From Diphasiastrum complanatum (Eukaryota > Streptophyta > Lycopodiopsida > Lycopodiales > Lycopodiaceae), in NCBI GenBank assembly GCA_029204225.1, contig CM055106.1:19726149-19790148 (forward strand): 64,000 nucleotides of DNA, read 5' to 3'. The position numbers were made by a program, and so were the translations under genes. The notes below the pieces were generated by a model that was not told the DNA's origin, made no database searches, and worked only from the letters and a program-made list of their open reading frames with translations. Positions 11,474 through 23,666 of this stretch are shown one piece after another (the first letter of the stretch is position 1; every line of letters begins with the position of its first letter).

Positions 11474-12572
11474 TGTTAGCAGATTCCAGAGAATCCTCAA
11501 ATGTCGAGCCAAGCTGAAGACACAAGTTATCTCTCACTCATGACCGAGGAGGTCTCAGAAGGAAGAGAGCAGAAAAAGCTGAGAGTCGAGCATGAGAGCT
11601 GAGGAAATACTAGCTAGGAAGATAGTGATTAACTATGTGAGCCTACATGATGTATCCCAAAGAAGGAATGACCATGTAACATTTTCTTGAATAATTGTAA
11701 TAAATGTAGAACCCCCTTAAAATAGTAAGAGTGAGCCACCTTTTGATGGTGACCTCTAGTGGAAGGGCAAATTCCACATGTAGTTTCTAGTTTGGTGGAG
11801 TTGCCACTTGGGCTCCACATGGGCAGCCTTCTTGCTTATTTAAGGGCCCCCCTCTCTTGTGAGAGAGCTTTGATTGTATTTCAAGTACTCTTGAGCTAAT
11901 AAAGAGGATCCTCCACAAGTTCTTGAAGAACACTAAGCTCCTTGTTCATGGCAATGCTCTTGAGTGAGGTTTCTATGAGCATGCTTGATTCCCTTACATT
12001 GTGGATTAACTAGGATCTTGTTTCTTTGTTTCTTGCTTAGTTGTGGATTAGGATTCAGTTCTTGTTGTGGATTAAAGTAGGATTCAGCATTCAAGTAAAC
12101 TAGATAGGCTGGTTTGTGGCATAGATCTTGCACATTTCCTTACAATCCAGTTCTTGATTGTTTTTGAGTAATCTAAGCATCAAGTGATGAGTGTTTCTTG
12201 ATTCTTAGATTGTTAGAATGTCGCTAAGAATCTTATTTCTTGTTCTTGTTTCTTGTTTCTTGAATCTTGTTTTCAGTAGCTAATCTAGTTCTTGATTGTT
12301 TTTTGATTCAGTAGTTAGTGTAGGTTTGCTCCCTGCTCTGAAACGCTGATCCTCTTGAGCTGTAGATGGTTACATGGCTAGTGTATGCATCTAGCTGAGT
12401 ATCAAACTCGTTCTCTCATTGACAGGCTGGGAAATACATTGAAACTGAGAAACGTTTCTGTTGTTGACTGTTCTAACAAGAAGATATTCCATAACGAACT
12501 GTAACGTCAAAAGCAATAAAAGAAAGAAAAGAGACAAAAATCGTGTTCAAAGATTCAATAAATCTGTGAACA
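11474..12572 (+). repeat. 5' LTR of element C
   Basis: 1,099-bp LTR starting TGTTAGCAGA and ending GTGAACA. A TATA-like TATTTAAG lies at 11,837-11,844 and a polyadenylation signal AATAAA at 11,898-11,903, about 60 bases downstream, which suggests a short R region near 11,865-11,920. A minus-strand open frame of 66 codons (11,933-12,133) is present identically in the right LTR, but that follows from LTR similarity and is not evidence of a gene. Confidence 0.92.
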
Positions 12573-12587
12573 TTTGGCATTGTTCCA
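12573..12587 (+). promoter_or_regulatory. Degenerate primer-binding site of element C
   Basis: TTTGGCATTGTTCCA follows the LTR. It loosely matches the TGGCGCCGTTGCC type of primer site used by Tat/Athila elements and does not match the initiator-Met type found in A, B and others. Confidence 0.4.
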
Positions 12588-14083
12588 CAACTCCACGGAC
12601 ATTACACATCTCAAACCATTCCGATTTGTGCTCCACAACCATTGCTCTCCGCACTTCCACGCTTTCATATCAAAGCACACCATTTTTCAAACCGGCTTAC
12701 CGTGAACCGCACTCCTCAACAGACGCTTCACGCTCCATTTTCAGTTGAGCCACGGTTCCATCTCAACCGGCACCAGAGCCATCTCTCACACCTCAACCGA
12801 TGCGCTACAATCTTATCTCAACCGATGGCCTTCAGACTTATCTCAACCGACGGCCATCAGTATAATCTCAACCAAAGCCCATCAGTTAGATCTCAACCGA
12901 CGACCTTCAGACTTATCTCAACCGACGGCCATCAGTATAATCTCAGCCGAAGCCCATCAGTTAGATCTCGACCGACGCCCATCAGTTAGATCTCGACCGA
13001 CGCCCATCTCTCAGATCTCAACCGACGGCCTTCAGTCCAATCTCTACCGATGCCCATCAGTCATATCTCAACCGATGGCCTCAATCAGATCTCAACCGAC
13101 GACCTTAGACAACTGTCAACAGACGGCCTGCTTCCATCGACCCAGATCCACGCTGGCCCCTAGATAGTTCCACCAACGATTAGACCGGATACGCACAGCC
13201 TATTCCAAAACCACAGCCTGCATTAATGATCTATCCGACAATTTATCTCTCTATTGCACTACTGAAAACGAGATCACATTCAACGCAAACGACCGCATTG
13301 ATCTGTAGTGACCTCCTTGCATAGTGAAACCGTATCCAACCTCAGCAGGCCGCAATATTCCTGTCTCCGGCTCCTTTATCACCTCCAACCGCCATCGACA
13401 ACCAACAACAACCGTCCTTGTCGCCATCCACCGTCACATACCGCCATCACTGCAATATTATGGCCTACGACCACTTCAACACCTTCAGTCCGAACGACCA
13501 CCAATAATATCCATCGCCCACCACGACCGTAGCCACCCGAAAACAATTGCCATCGACCTCCATCAACCATTCCTGACTGCCACACCAGTCATCTTACGGC
13601 CTACTACGAATACACCGCACCGACAGCCCGCAGCAGACCGCAATATTACGGACTGCGACTCCTTCATCATCATTAACAACCCATAGACAACCGTCACAGC
13701 CGCAATCCTCCACCATAAACGACCACCAACAGCTGCCGACAACCATTAACAGACCGTAAACTACTCGCCACAACCTCCACAACCATAACAACTCGAAACA
13801 TATTGCCACAACCGCATCTTACGGCCTACCGCGAGAGCCACAACCACCCTTGACCGCAATCCACCGCTATATTACGATCTACGACTCCTACGACCTTCAA
13901 CGACTGCCATCACCCGCACACAATCGTCATAGCCCGCAATAGACCGTAATAAATCGCAAATAGACCACAATAGACCTCAATCGACAACCACAAACCACAA
14001 CAACCGCATTCTGACAACCGTATCCACCGTAACCAGTGTGCACGGGCTTATTTCCACAATCCTACGACACTCTACGAGTTGTC
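12588..14083 (+). other. Leader of element C
   Basis: 1.5-kb untranslated leader, strikingly rich in A and C and poor in G, with many CAACCGAC, CGCAATA and ACGGCCT motifs. It includes the 25-bp minisatellite at 12,815-13,113. Open frames across it exist because the composition avoids stops. I see no protein domain. Confidence 0.6.
12815..13113 (+). repeat. 25-bp minisatellite with 75-bp higher-order repeat
   Basis: Twelve consecutive units of 25 bp (one of 24), each beginning ATCTCAACCGA or a close variant. Units 1-3 and 4-6 repeat the same three variants in the same order, so the array also has a 75-bp higher-order period. It lies in the leader of element C, before gag. There are no spacers, so it is not a CRISPR array. 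Confidence 0.95.
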
Positions 14084-15870
14084 ATGGATCGCCCTTACGA
14101 TCCAAATACTACAGAGGACTATCCACCAGAGATGGTCTCACCATCCATTGAACAGCTTGATTTAACAGATATTCCCGGATGAAATCCCAAGTCCAAGAGC
14201 CATCCACAAACCCATTCGACAGATGGGAACCTATGCATTATGAAGCTCCATACGAGCAACCACAATTTCATGCTGCCAAATCCTCACATGCACGAGCTCA
14301 CTTAAACAGAGCTTTCGCAAATAATGTTCCACATACTGAAAAAAGGACCCCAAAGCTAGACTCACCTAAGTACGATGGTAACACTGATCCTCAAATATTT
14401 CTCCAAGTCTTTGAGAACGCCTGTGACGTCTATGGCAAGACATCACCAGAGGCCATGGTCCAGCTCTTCTCGATGACCATGATCGATCGCACACGAGAGT
14501 GGTTTTTTTAACCTTGATCGTGAAGATAAACGTAACTGGTTACTCTTGAAAGAGGCCTTCATCAAATGGTTCAAGTCTTTTCGCTTGATAGAAAGTCCTT
14601 TTGTCAAACTAAGTAATATCAAAATGACAAAAGACAAAAAAGTACGTGACTACATTGAATGATTTAAATGCTTAAAAAGTCAGGTACAATATCAACCTAC
14701 TGAGTCCATGCTCATCATTTGGTTCCTCGTTGGACTCCCATGATGGATACGACGTGAATTTTGTTCCAATGATGAATATACATCATTGAAACAACCATGT
14801 CTGATGCCATTCGAGAAGAAGATGAGGGCTCAGATGTGGATGAACCACGTGAACGGAGAGCACATCGTGCCGTCCAAGAAGCTCGACCAAACGATGACAC
14901 ACGAGAATAGTTATAGAAAACACAGATGGAGTTGCGTAATCAACAACACCAACAACAGATGGAGAAACTCACAAAAGAGTTTCAAAACACTCTTAAGTCT
15001 ATCCAAAGTTCGATGCCAGGTCAGTTATCCACTGGCCAAATCCATCATAGACGAGAAAACACGTGGTGCCCTCACTGTCGAGGTACACACATTGGCAATG
15101 AGTGCCCTTCATACCAACCAGTCCCAGATACCTCTCTGATCAAATGTGAAATCTATGACTTTATGGGGCATACCTCCCTTTATTGCTATTATAACCCGAG
15201 GAATCAGCCTCACAACCATTCAGGAGGACATTATCAACCTCCTCGACAACCATTTGTTTCACAGCAGCAACACACGTCCTATCCACCACGAAACAACCAG
15301 ATCCATATACAAGAGTTGCCCAGACAACCTATACATGAACCTCAAACACAGCTGGCACTCTTAGGACCACCACCATGAGGACAACAGGATCTAGGAGCAC
15401 AAAAACATAGACATCCTCGAGAGTCTGCCCACACACACCTGGTAGAAAACTCCTACGATCAATCATATCATCATGATACATCAATTCCATCATCTAGCCA
15501 TCACCAGTATCAAACCGACAACTCATGTTCGTGCAAACAAGCTGAGTATTCCACACTACCAGAAAACCCAACACAGCTAGCCATCCAAGATGGTTACGCT
15601 ATTGCCACCAGACCAATAAGCAACCGCTATTTTATCTGTGGTGAAACAGGACATTTCATGGCTGACTGTAAGGTTAAAAACCAATACCATGCGGAATGTC
15701 TCGACTGTGTTCACAAACACAGCTTCAAAGACTGTCCTAAACAACCTAACAGGATCCTTCCAACACGTCATATCACATCCGAACCTGTTAGAGTTCTTAC
15801 TAGAGCACAACGCCAACAACAAGAATAGTAGCAAAACCATGGACAATCAGCTGACCCATATAGAAGCCAT
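14084..15870 (+). pseudogene. Gag of element C
   Basis: Gag starts at ATG 14,084 (MDRPYDPNTTEDYPPEM), with a frameshift near 14,178 into the frame beginning MKSQVQEP. Seen: capsid core with PKYDGNTDPQIFLQVFENA, TREWFF, a KRNWLLLKEAFIKWF block and FLVGLP; then a Gln-rich coiled stretch around 14,930-15,020; then zinc-knuckle-like clusters WCPHCRGTHIGNEC (15,064 on), CEIYDFMGHTSLYC (15,147 on) and FICGETGHFMADC (15,635 on), followed by ECLDCVHKHSFKDC. The first Cys of the third knuckle has become Phe. In-frame stops at 14,660 and 14,741 are both TGA in place of a likely Arg. Gag would form particles and the knuckles bind RNA. Confidence 0.8.
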
Positions 15871-16665
15871 TTGACGGCCTCCACATTACCAAAAGATTAC
15901 CCAGATCCAAAAGTCGAACAAAGGCAATACAACGAATTTCGAGATGAATTTTTGCGAGAGGAAGAACATACGGAAAGTCCGTTATCAGCTCATACCTCCG
16001 GAAAGGAGCAATCCCTACAGGGACTTGAAGTATTTTCGGACCTCCTGCAAGCTCAACTCACCAAGTCGTTCCATAGTGCTATCAAATCTTTCACCGGACT
16101 TCAATGTTATATCCATCGTAGTTTTCAGCTACCTCCTATCCCTAATGAACAGCAAAAACCAGAAGAGATTCCTGAAATTCCTCAGATTCCTATGAATCTG
16201 ATGAATATAGGTGTTGCTAAGGGGAATAGCATCACACTACCTTTGTCCTATAAAGATTATCCCACAGTATCTGCTATCCTCGATAGCGGATCAGACGTTA
16301 ATATAATGGCTTTGTCATTGGCAAAGTCATGGGGCTTCAATACCCTCGATCAACCACGTTATAAACTTCATATGGCTGATCAACGAGTTACTGACCCTGC
16401 TGGTCATTTATCAAATATAAAAGTTTGAATAGCAGGTGCCAAGTTTATCATCAATTCTGTCATCTTAGACCTACTAGAAGATGCCAATACATATAAGCTC
16501 CTTCTTGGTACACCCTTGCTCCAGATGGCAGGTGTTGTCCAAGACTGGAAGAATAGAAAAATTACCTTTGGCAACCACGATAAACGAGTCATTGTTGACT
16601 CAAATGGCCATGTCAAGCCCGCCAAGGTATATGATGATTGGTCTTCTACAACATATGATGAATAA
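15871..16665 (+). pseudogene. Retroviral-type aspartic protease of element C
   Basis: The frame contains the active-site motif AILDSGSDVNIM near 16,272-16,307 with Asp-Ser-Gly intact, and the flap/C-terminal block KLLLGTPLLQM near 16,500. This matches a Ty3/gypsy protease that cleaves the Gag polyprotein. A TGA at 16,426 interrupts it where Arg is likely. The N-terminal part (15,871-16,200) links from gag. No RT follows: after the protease the sequence goes directly into the extra ORFs. Confidence 0.8.
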
Positions 16666-16743
16666 GATAATGTCCCGATCCAACCCAAAGGCCACTATAC
16701 ACGAACCACGGACATAATCAATTGGGGTCATGCACTAGCCACC

Positions 16744-17672
16744 GTGGACTGTGCGGATTCCAATCGATGTCGTATCGAAACGGCTGCAGAAGATGTGGAT
16801 ATTCTCCCATCTTCTACAGACATTGACACGCTCATCATCCCGCACCCCATTCCTATAGCTTGGTGCCCAGGAGAACCTAGTGTCTCTACTGCCCATGTTT
16901 CAGAAGAAGGTATTTTTTCCATGGATGATGTCGAAATGACGGATGATCATGTACTCCTCTATCTAGATGCTCAACGTTATCCGTCCAAAGTCATTCCTAA
17001 GGAGATCAAGTCACCAGGACCATTGGCTCATATCCAACTAACATCCAAAGTACCAAACACACAAGCATATAGGCCCAAATCCAACGTATATACTTGGGAC
17101 GTGTATCCCGACGAAGTCTGGGATACAATCGTGTCGAAGCCATCAATGACCCACAGCTACAAGCAGCCTGTGCATATCTGACCAAGTACACGCAACGACC
17201 AAGGAAACAGTTGCAGAGGGTATCCATTTCCCTGTTTCACATGATGGCAGATTCACGACCGCATTCCCAGAATCTCTATGACTGGGCATAGTTTGTCTCG
17301 AACTATTTTCATGAATGCGTTAAGAACAAGCACCAGACAACAGTGCTCGGGTATCTCTTGACAAATATCACCCTTCAATAGGTACATAACGGGCCAAAGC
17401 TTCAACAAAGCCTGCAGCTTGTGGGCAAGGCATGGGACATCCCCATCGATCAACAAAAGTTTAAGCGTGCACGGTCACGAGCCACTTCCCCATCAAGAAC
17501 ACAGTCTAAACGGGTTAACACCAGCATCCTACCACTGGTACAGAGACAAACAAGCCCACAACCGGATCCACAAGTGACAACAACATCTGACCCTCAAGCG
17601 GCCGACACCTCCAAAGCCCATTTGTCTGACACCCGGCAACAATGCATTCAAAAAAAACTTCTTGTTGGCTAA
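16744..17672 (+). pseudogene. Extra ORF 1 of element C, unknown
   Basis: An open region right after the protease, first in one frame (16,744-17,181) and then, after a frameshift near 17,120, in another (17,094-17,672) with stops at 17,289 and about 17,379. It includes a Tyr/Trp-rich block (SNVYTWDVYPDEVWD), a stretch DPQLQAACAYLTKYTQRPRK, and a basic end with KFKRARSRATSPSRTQSK that could be a nuclear localisation signal. I do not recognise a domain. It occupies the place where RT would normally start. Confidence 0.5.
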
Positions 17673-18925
17673 ACATCACCCGTGGGATCAGCTTTTGATG
17701 GCTCCACCTCGGATCATAGCAGTTCCTCGACGAACATCACAACAACACTCGTCACCCTCACATGTCCATGAGGGGGGTGATGGAGCAACCACATCAGCAG
17801 CAATCCAACCCATCATTACATCACACTCTGCTACTCAACCACCAGATGTAGCCATCACCCCACCCATATCCCTTGTGACGCCAACGCCACCAACATCACT
17901 ATCGGCACAATTATTGGGGGGGGGGAATATCCAGTCCCCAAGACACGGGAGCAGCCCAACAGTCACAAGATCAACAATCACAGGCCCAACAAGTCCACAT
18001 ATTGGACACATCTCAATATTTTGATGCTGCGAACCTGATGGAGATAAGCGACAACGAGCCAGCAAAGGGGACGCAGCCAGGAAGAAGTCAGACACCTCCA
18101 CTAACCACCACAGTCACTAACATCACCCCTCCACCACCTCCACCTCCATCTTCAGTTCTAACACCACGTCTATTTTTTGGTTTAGCCTCACCATCCCACA
18201 CCCCAGATCAGTACCCAACTCTCTCTAACCTTGAAAAGCTCACTGAAACAGCCAAATGCTCAATGATTGGCCTATCCGAAACGGGCTACCACATGCATTG
18301 GTTGGTGAGCCAACATCAAGTTCTAGAGAGCAAGGTCCAACATCAAGACCAAGAGATTGCGCGATATCAAAGGCTAGCCAACGAAAAGAAAAAAGAGGCA
18401 GTAGAAACCAGATCCGCGATGGCCGGGCAGAAATCCACTCTGGAAGAGGTCCAGCAACAACTGAAGCACCAGATGGTCCAAATCGACCAAGTACGAGACG
18501 GATCATCGGGTGCAATGACAGTCGATGCTCCTCTCGTCAAGCCCAAGGACATTCAAATCCAGGCCCCACAGGCCTCAGCCATCCGTATGGAGAAATACAT
18601 AAGGCTGATCCAAGAGTGAGATGCCGATAAAAAGAATTTTGAAAACATTGTGACAAAATAAGAGAAGATCATCCTGGAGTCCCAGAAGCAGTTGGAAGAA
18701 ACAACGAAGGCCCTGCAGCAAGTCTTGGACAAGGTGAACCAATTATGGGACACGGCGTGCAAGGCCCAAGCAGGTGCTCACGTAATGAAGCCACGGGACG
18801 ATGATGGGAATGATGGAGCAAGGAATCAGGACGGGCAAATCCACCTTTCAGTCAGTAGCTCAGGATGGGGTGGCCAGAGGCCAACGCTGCTTCTAGAACT
18901 TTTTCCGACCCCCTCCCACCTTTAA
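17662..18925 (+). pseudogene. Extra ORF 2 of element C, Pro-rich then coiled coil
   Basis: A low-complexity Ser/Thr/Pro-rich part (17,690-18,200, including a run of prolines near 18,128-18,150) leads into a strongly alpha-helical, Gln/Glu/Lys-rich region (about 18,290-18,770) with heptad-like spacing, typical of a coiled coil (SQHQVLESKVQHQDQEIARY, then EEVQQQLKHQMVQIDQV). The frame from 18,002 to 18,925 is continuous apart from a TGA at 18,617 and a TAA at 18,659. The function is unknown; the layout parallels the extra ORF of element F. Confidence 0.55.
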
Positions 18926-19022
18926 CCCTTCTTCCTACTCCGCATTTATTTTTTCTGAAACATTCATTCCAACTTACCCAATTCTTCCATCTTTCCTTTC
19001 TTCATCACCTCCTAGCCAGATA

Positions 19023-20156
19023 ATGGGCCCATCAAAAGGTCCAGCTGACACTTACAAAGCCCGACTAGACGAGTTCCTCCAACCACTCCACTCCCCCGGT
19101 GTTGCGTATAACTTATTGTTTCTGCCCCCTCCTAAACCGTTCACCCCCGCACCCCTCTCCCCAGATCATTCCATCCCCAACCTTCCAAAAACTAACACAG
19201 ACATTGGAGCCGATGATGACTTCCTGGCTGACCAACTGGAGACAAGAAGATTATCGTCCAGGCCAGACACGGGTGCAGATGAGTCGTTGACAAGCGAGCG
19301 AGCAAAAGAGAAAGACACGGGCACCAAGGCCCTTGATGATTATCTGACAAGGCCATCCCAGCCGCGTAGGACAACTTCCCCTACCCGGCCTAGAAGTAAA
19401 CTGGCTGATACAAGGGAATCAGAGAGATTTGAAAGAAAGTATCCTCCCAACATGAGGGGAGGCAAAGAAGACATCGATCAAAGCCAATACTTCACCAGGG
19501 CCGAGATCATTGTTGCACTACAACCGCAACCAGATTGGCGAAACAAGGTCATGAAAGATAGCAGACATCTTCAAGAGTATTTGAAGGCCCCAGCATAGAA
19601 GCGAGTGGATCCCTACTACATGCCACTCAAACGCAGAAACTCATGGCCGATGGAGAAGCCGCGAGCAGAGTTGGTAAACTGGCCTGTCATCCCAGGAATT
19701 TCAGAGGGATCCACCCCGGATGATCTGAGGTTGCAGCTACTTGACTTCAGACACAAATACAAGACAAGTGCCGATATCTGCGTGCAAGAAAGTGCTGAGT
19801 ACTGCAAATCCATGGCCTTTCTGATGCAGCAGGAGTGTTTTTGAGATCGAGGCTTGAATCCCATTAGGATCAACCCAAATACGGCCCTCCAGTCGGAAGA
19901 AGACCATGAAATGATGGCCATGCTATACTACAGAGCGGCTTTCATGTCATCACGCTATGTGACCATGGTGGAAGACTGGCAGGAGATGGGCTTCATAGAG
20001 AAGATAAGGGGATATCTGGGGCCCCTCAATTTCAGAAGTAAGCTCCGCTTCCAGGTTTTTGAAGCCCTAGGACGAAAAATGAGCGAGCGGAAGTAGAAGG
20101 CACGACGACGAGGCGAGCAGGACTCGCAGGAAGTTCTCAAGTGGGCTGGTATGTAG
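19023..20156 (+). pseudogene. Extra ORF 3 of element C, unknown
   Basis: One continuous frame of 377 codons from an ATG at 19,023 to a stop at 20,154-20,156, interrupted only by TAG 19,596, TGA 19,842 and TAG 20,094, each one transition from Gln or Arg. The first half is acidic and low-complexity. The second half is more ordered (WPVIPGISEG; MMAMLYYRAAFMSSRYVTM; EDWQEMGFIEKIRGYLGPLN) and ends with a basic tail. I do not recognise the fold. It ends about 160 bp before the 3' LTR. Confidence 0.55.
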
Positions 20157-20297
20157 TGGCCAGTTGAGAGACTTCCAATTTTGGCGAATAAATTTTGCGG
20201 ATAATAAGCACCTAATTTTACAAAAGCAAACGAAGATCCACACTTTTCCAAGTGCCAAGCAGAAGACATCACCAGTGTTGTAGTGGGTCCTGCAACA

Positions 20298-20313
20298 GAT
20301 TAGGGGTGGATAA
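20298..20313 (+). promoter_or_regulatory. Polypurine tract of element C
   Basis: A purine-rich stretch including TTAGGGGTGGATAA immediately before the 3' LTR start TGTTAG. Confidence 0.65.
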
Positions 20314-21436
20314 TGTTAGTAGATTTCAGAGAATTCTCAGATGCCGAGCCAAGCTGAAGACACAAGTTATCTCTCACTCATGACCGAGGAGGTCTCAGAA
20401 GGAAGAGAGCAGATGAAGCTGAGAGCCGAGCATGAGAGCCGAGAAAACACTAGCTAGGAAGATAGTGATTAACTATGTGAGCCTACATGGTGTATCCCAA
20501 AGAAGGAATGACCATGTAACATTTCCTTGAATAATTGTAATAAATGTAGACCCCCTTAAAATAGTAAGAGTGAGCCACCTTTTGATGGTGACCTTTAGTG
20601 GAAGGACAAATTCCACATGTAATTTCTAGTTTGGTGGAATTGCCACTTGGGCTCCACATGGGCAGCCTTCTTGCTTATTTAAGGGCCTCCCTCTCTTGTG
20701 AGGGAGCTTTGATTGTATTTCAAGTACTCTTGAGCTAATAAAGAGGATCCTCCACAAGTTCTTGAAGAACACTAAGCTCCTTGTTCATGGCAATGCTCTT
20801 GAGTGAGGTTTCTATGAGCATGCTTGATTCCCTTACATTGTGGATTAACTAGGATCTTGTTTCTTTGTTTCTTGCTTAGTTGTGGATTAGGATTCAGTTC
20901 TTGTTGTGGATTAAAGTAGGATTCAGCATTCAAGTAAACTAGATAGGCTGGTTTGTGGCATAGATCTTGCACATTTCCTTACAATCCAGTTCTTGATTGT
21001 TCTTGAGTAATCTAAGCATCAAGTGATGAGTGTTTCTTGATTCTTAGATTGTTAGAATGTTGCTAGGAATCTTGTTTCTTGTTCTTGTTTCTTGTTTCTT
21101 GAATCTTGTTTTCAGTAGCTAATCTAGTTCTGTAGGTTTGCTCAAAGCTCTGAAACGCTGATCCTCTTGATTCAGTAGTTAGTGTAGGTTTGCTCCCTGC
21201 TCTGAAACGCTGATCCTCTTGAGCTATAGATGGTTACATGGCTAGTGTATGCATGTAGCTGAGTATCAAACCCGTTCTCCCATTGACATACTGGGAAATA
21301 CATTGAAACTGAGAAACGCTTCTGTTGTTGACTGTTCTAACAAGAAGATATTCCATAACGAACTGTAACGTCAGAATCCATAAAAGAAAGAAAAGAGACG
21401 AAAACCGTGTTCATAGATTCAGTGAATCAATGAACA
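20314..21436 (+). repeat. 3' LTR of element C
   Basis: 1,123-bp LTR, close to the left copy with scattered changes. TATTTAAG is at about 20,676 and AATAAA at 20,737-20,742. It carries a local duplication near 21,131-21,215: the block TAGGTTTGCTC...GCTGATCCTCTTGA appears twice, against once in the left LTR. Confidence 0.92.
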
Positions 21437-21441
21437 TTTAT

Positions 21442-23183
21442 GTTCTAGGTCATAGTGAGATTATTCACATATATGCACGATTAATCTTGTATGAATCTAC
21501 TGTGTATTCTTGGTTACTAGGGTTATTTGGTGCACTTAACCTAGCCGGTGAACATAAACATATGATCAAGTATTGTTTTGATAGATACTTGCAGAGTTAA
21601 CAAATCTTTGTATAGAAGATTTATGGATTAACTTATAAATGGTTTGGGTAAGGATCTAAATGTGGTGTCATACTAGTATAATTGAATTCTTCACCTAGAC
21701 ATTTGAGATTTCTGAATCATTGGCAATTAGCTTGAGTAGTTGATTACTCCATGATGAAGTTAAGTGGTAAAATGATCAGTGTGATGTGAATTCACCGGGA
21801 ACTAATGGTTTTTGAGTAATATTGTGAATCATTAGGTTCATCAGTTAAAATTATGTGCATCAGATATACAGTATTCTTGGAATAGAGTATTCTTTAGTTA
21901 AGGAATAGACTCAGCTCATTAGTGATTATATCCCAGAGTGCTCAATTGGATAACAAATCTTAATGAATCCAAGAATAATATCTGAATTAATATTCAGCAA
22001 GACTTTGGGTATCTAGATGTGATTCTAGATTGTAATCTAAAGTTTTTGTAGTTGAAGATAATTGTCATTTTGGTATGCGTTCAGTCTTTAATTGCCAATG
22101 GTTAATAGACCTTGAATCTTGCACTTCAGTTAAAGAATCTTGTTTGAAGAATATTCCTAAATCCAGTATTTTCTTAGTGAAAAGATTTTGGAATGATTCT
22201 TACTTTTTCTGAGTTATGTTAGACATATACTCCAGTATCTTGTGAATGATTAAGTATGGTTTTGGATTCCAGAAAATTATAATTGACGAATCATACGAAT
22301 CTTAACATTTATGATTGACAAATCATAAATAGATATTTAATTATTGTCAGATGGTTATTCAAAATTGTGATGATTCTTAAGTGTGATGGTTAATTCTTGA
22401 ACTATTATTCGAGTAAGAATTTAGATCAGTGTTTTGAATCCCTCTACCCTAGTATTTTATTTGAGAACCTTTGGATCTCACAAACATTCTCACAAGATAA
22501 GTATTTTATTTGTGAAGAATTAAATCTATCTAGTGGATGCTACTCTGCTATAGTTTATGGTCTGCAGATGCTTGAGTATAGTTTGTTTTTTTTATTGGAT
22601 CTTCAGATATCAAAGGAGACAAACAAATCTATTAAGATAAATGAGTGCTATTTTCTTGCATTTGATACTAGAAACAGGAGCATTTAACTCAAAAGAGTAT
22701 TGAGGATACTCAGAGTTGAGTTTTAATTATTTTATATCTTAGTGATTCTCCTAGAGATTCTAATTGAATGAATTATCATGTCTTAAAATTGGATTCTAAG
22801 GATATTTGTACTTGAAAGTTTTTTTTTTTATGAATTGTCTGCCAGAGTTTGTGGATGATTTCAGATTGTAATTATTATTTTTTCTTTAACTTTAATCTCC
22901 TAAGTTAGGTAATATTTCGCTCAATGTTCATGTAATTGATTTACATGAAGATGATGTTACTAACTTGTGGTGAGTGTAATCCAATCGAGAAATTTATCGC
23001 TTAGTATACTTTTCAAACTAGAGTTTGTACTTTAGAGTAGAGATTAACGATTGGAAATAGTTTTTCTCTGAGTACTTGTTTGATAAGTAAGTCTGATTAA
23101 GGATAATGATTTTCTTGGTTAATATTGAAAGTTAAAGGAACTGTAATTCCTGTCTTGAGGAGCTTCTAAGGATAGAAGCAGTT
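21442..23183 (+). other. Right internal part of element B
   Basis: 1.7 kb of AT-rich sequence between the end of element C and the polypurine tract of B. The longest open frame (22,397-22,687) has no recognised motif. Confidence 0.6.
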
Positions 23184-23197
23184 TAAGGAGGGAAGAA
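23184..23197 (+). promoter_or_regulatory. Polypurine tract of element B
   Basis: TAAGGAGGGAAGAA directly before the 3' LTR start TGTTATGG. Confidence 0.85.
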
Positions 23198-23666
23198 TGT
23201 TATGGCCATATTCGGTAAGGACATGAAATAGTCCTAATATGGTAGACCGACACTCCAGTACTCAAGATTATTGGTCACGTCGAGATTTAATTCCATGTTG
23301 AGGCCTGTTTGTGACTAATTACCTTGAGAGGACCTAGACACTCTAATTGAGACATATGGAGTATTGCATGTACGTGTGACGGATATAGGCAGGAGGACTG
23401 CATAAAGAGATGTGATCTATTTATAGCTTACCTACATGGGGGTTGCATGGTTTCATGCACATGACTCTACTCTCTATATAATGAGGTAGGAATTCTCCCG
23501 TTGACATATTGGGTTTAGGTCACCAGTTTCTCTCTTCTCCTCTTGTTTCACATGCCATGGCTTGGGGGATAAATCCAAGTTTGATCTAGGATTGGTTGGC
23601 GGTTTGGCTCCATAGTCTCTCTTGTTGTGTTCTCCTATCCTCATCTTAGGGGCAATCCTTTAGGGT

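Larger units (their letters stand above)
11474..21436 (+). mobile_element. Element C: gag-pro LTR element with extra ORFs, no RT
   Basis: A complete LTR retrotransposon of 9,963 bp nested in element B. LTRs are at 11,474-12,572 and 20,314-21,436, both TG...CA, and the 5-bp target duplication TTTAT is exact (11,469-11,473 and 21,437-21,441). Order inside: a leader with a 25-bp minisatellite, gag with zinc-knuckle motifs, aspartic protease, then about 3.4 kb of additional ORFs, polypurine tract, 3' LTR. RT, RNase H and integrase are absent, so it would have needed enzymes from another element. This resembles TR-GAG-type or Tat-related non-autonomous elements, though the additional ORFs are not ones I recognise. 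Frames carry several stops, so it is decayed but structurally whole. Confidence 0.9.

Noticed and set aside
11933-12133. 66-codon minus-strand frame repeated identically at 20,772-20,972
   Set aside because: Both copies lie inside the paired LTRs of element C; identity reflects LTR homology.
12815-13113. Regular 25-bp repeats that might suggest a CRISPR array
   Set aside because: Units follow each other without spacers, variants differ within the unit, and the context is a plant retrotransposon leader.
12642-13167. Overlapping frames of 115 and 140 codons in the leader of element C
   Set aside because: They are translations of the 25-bp repeat in different phases and do not connect to gag.
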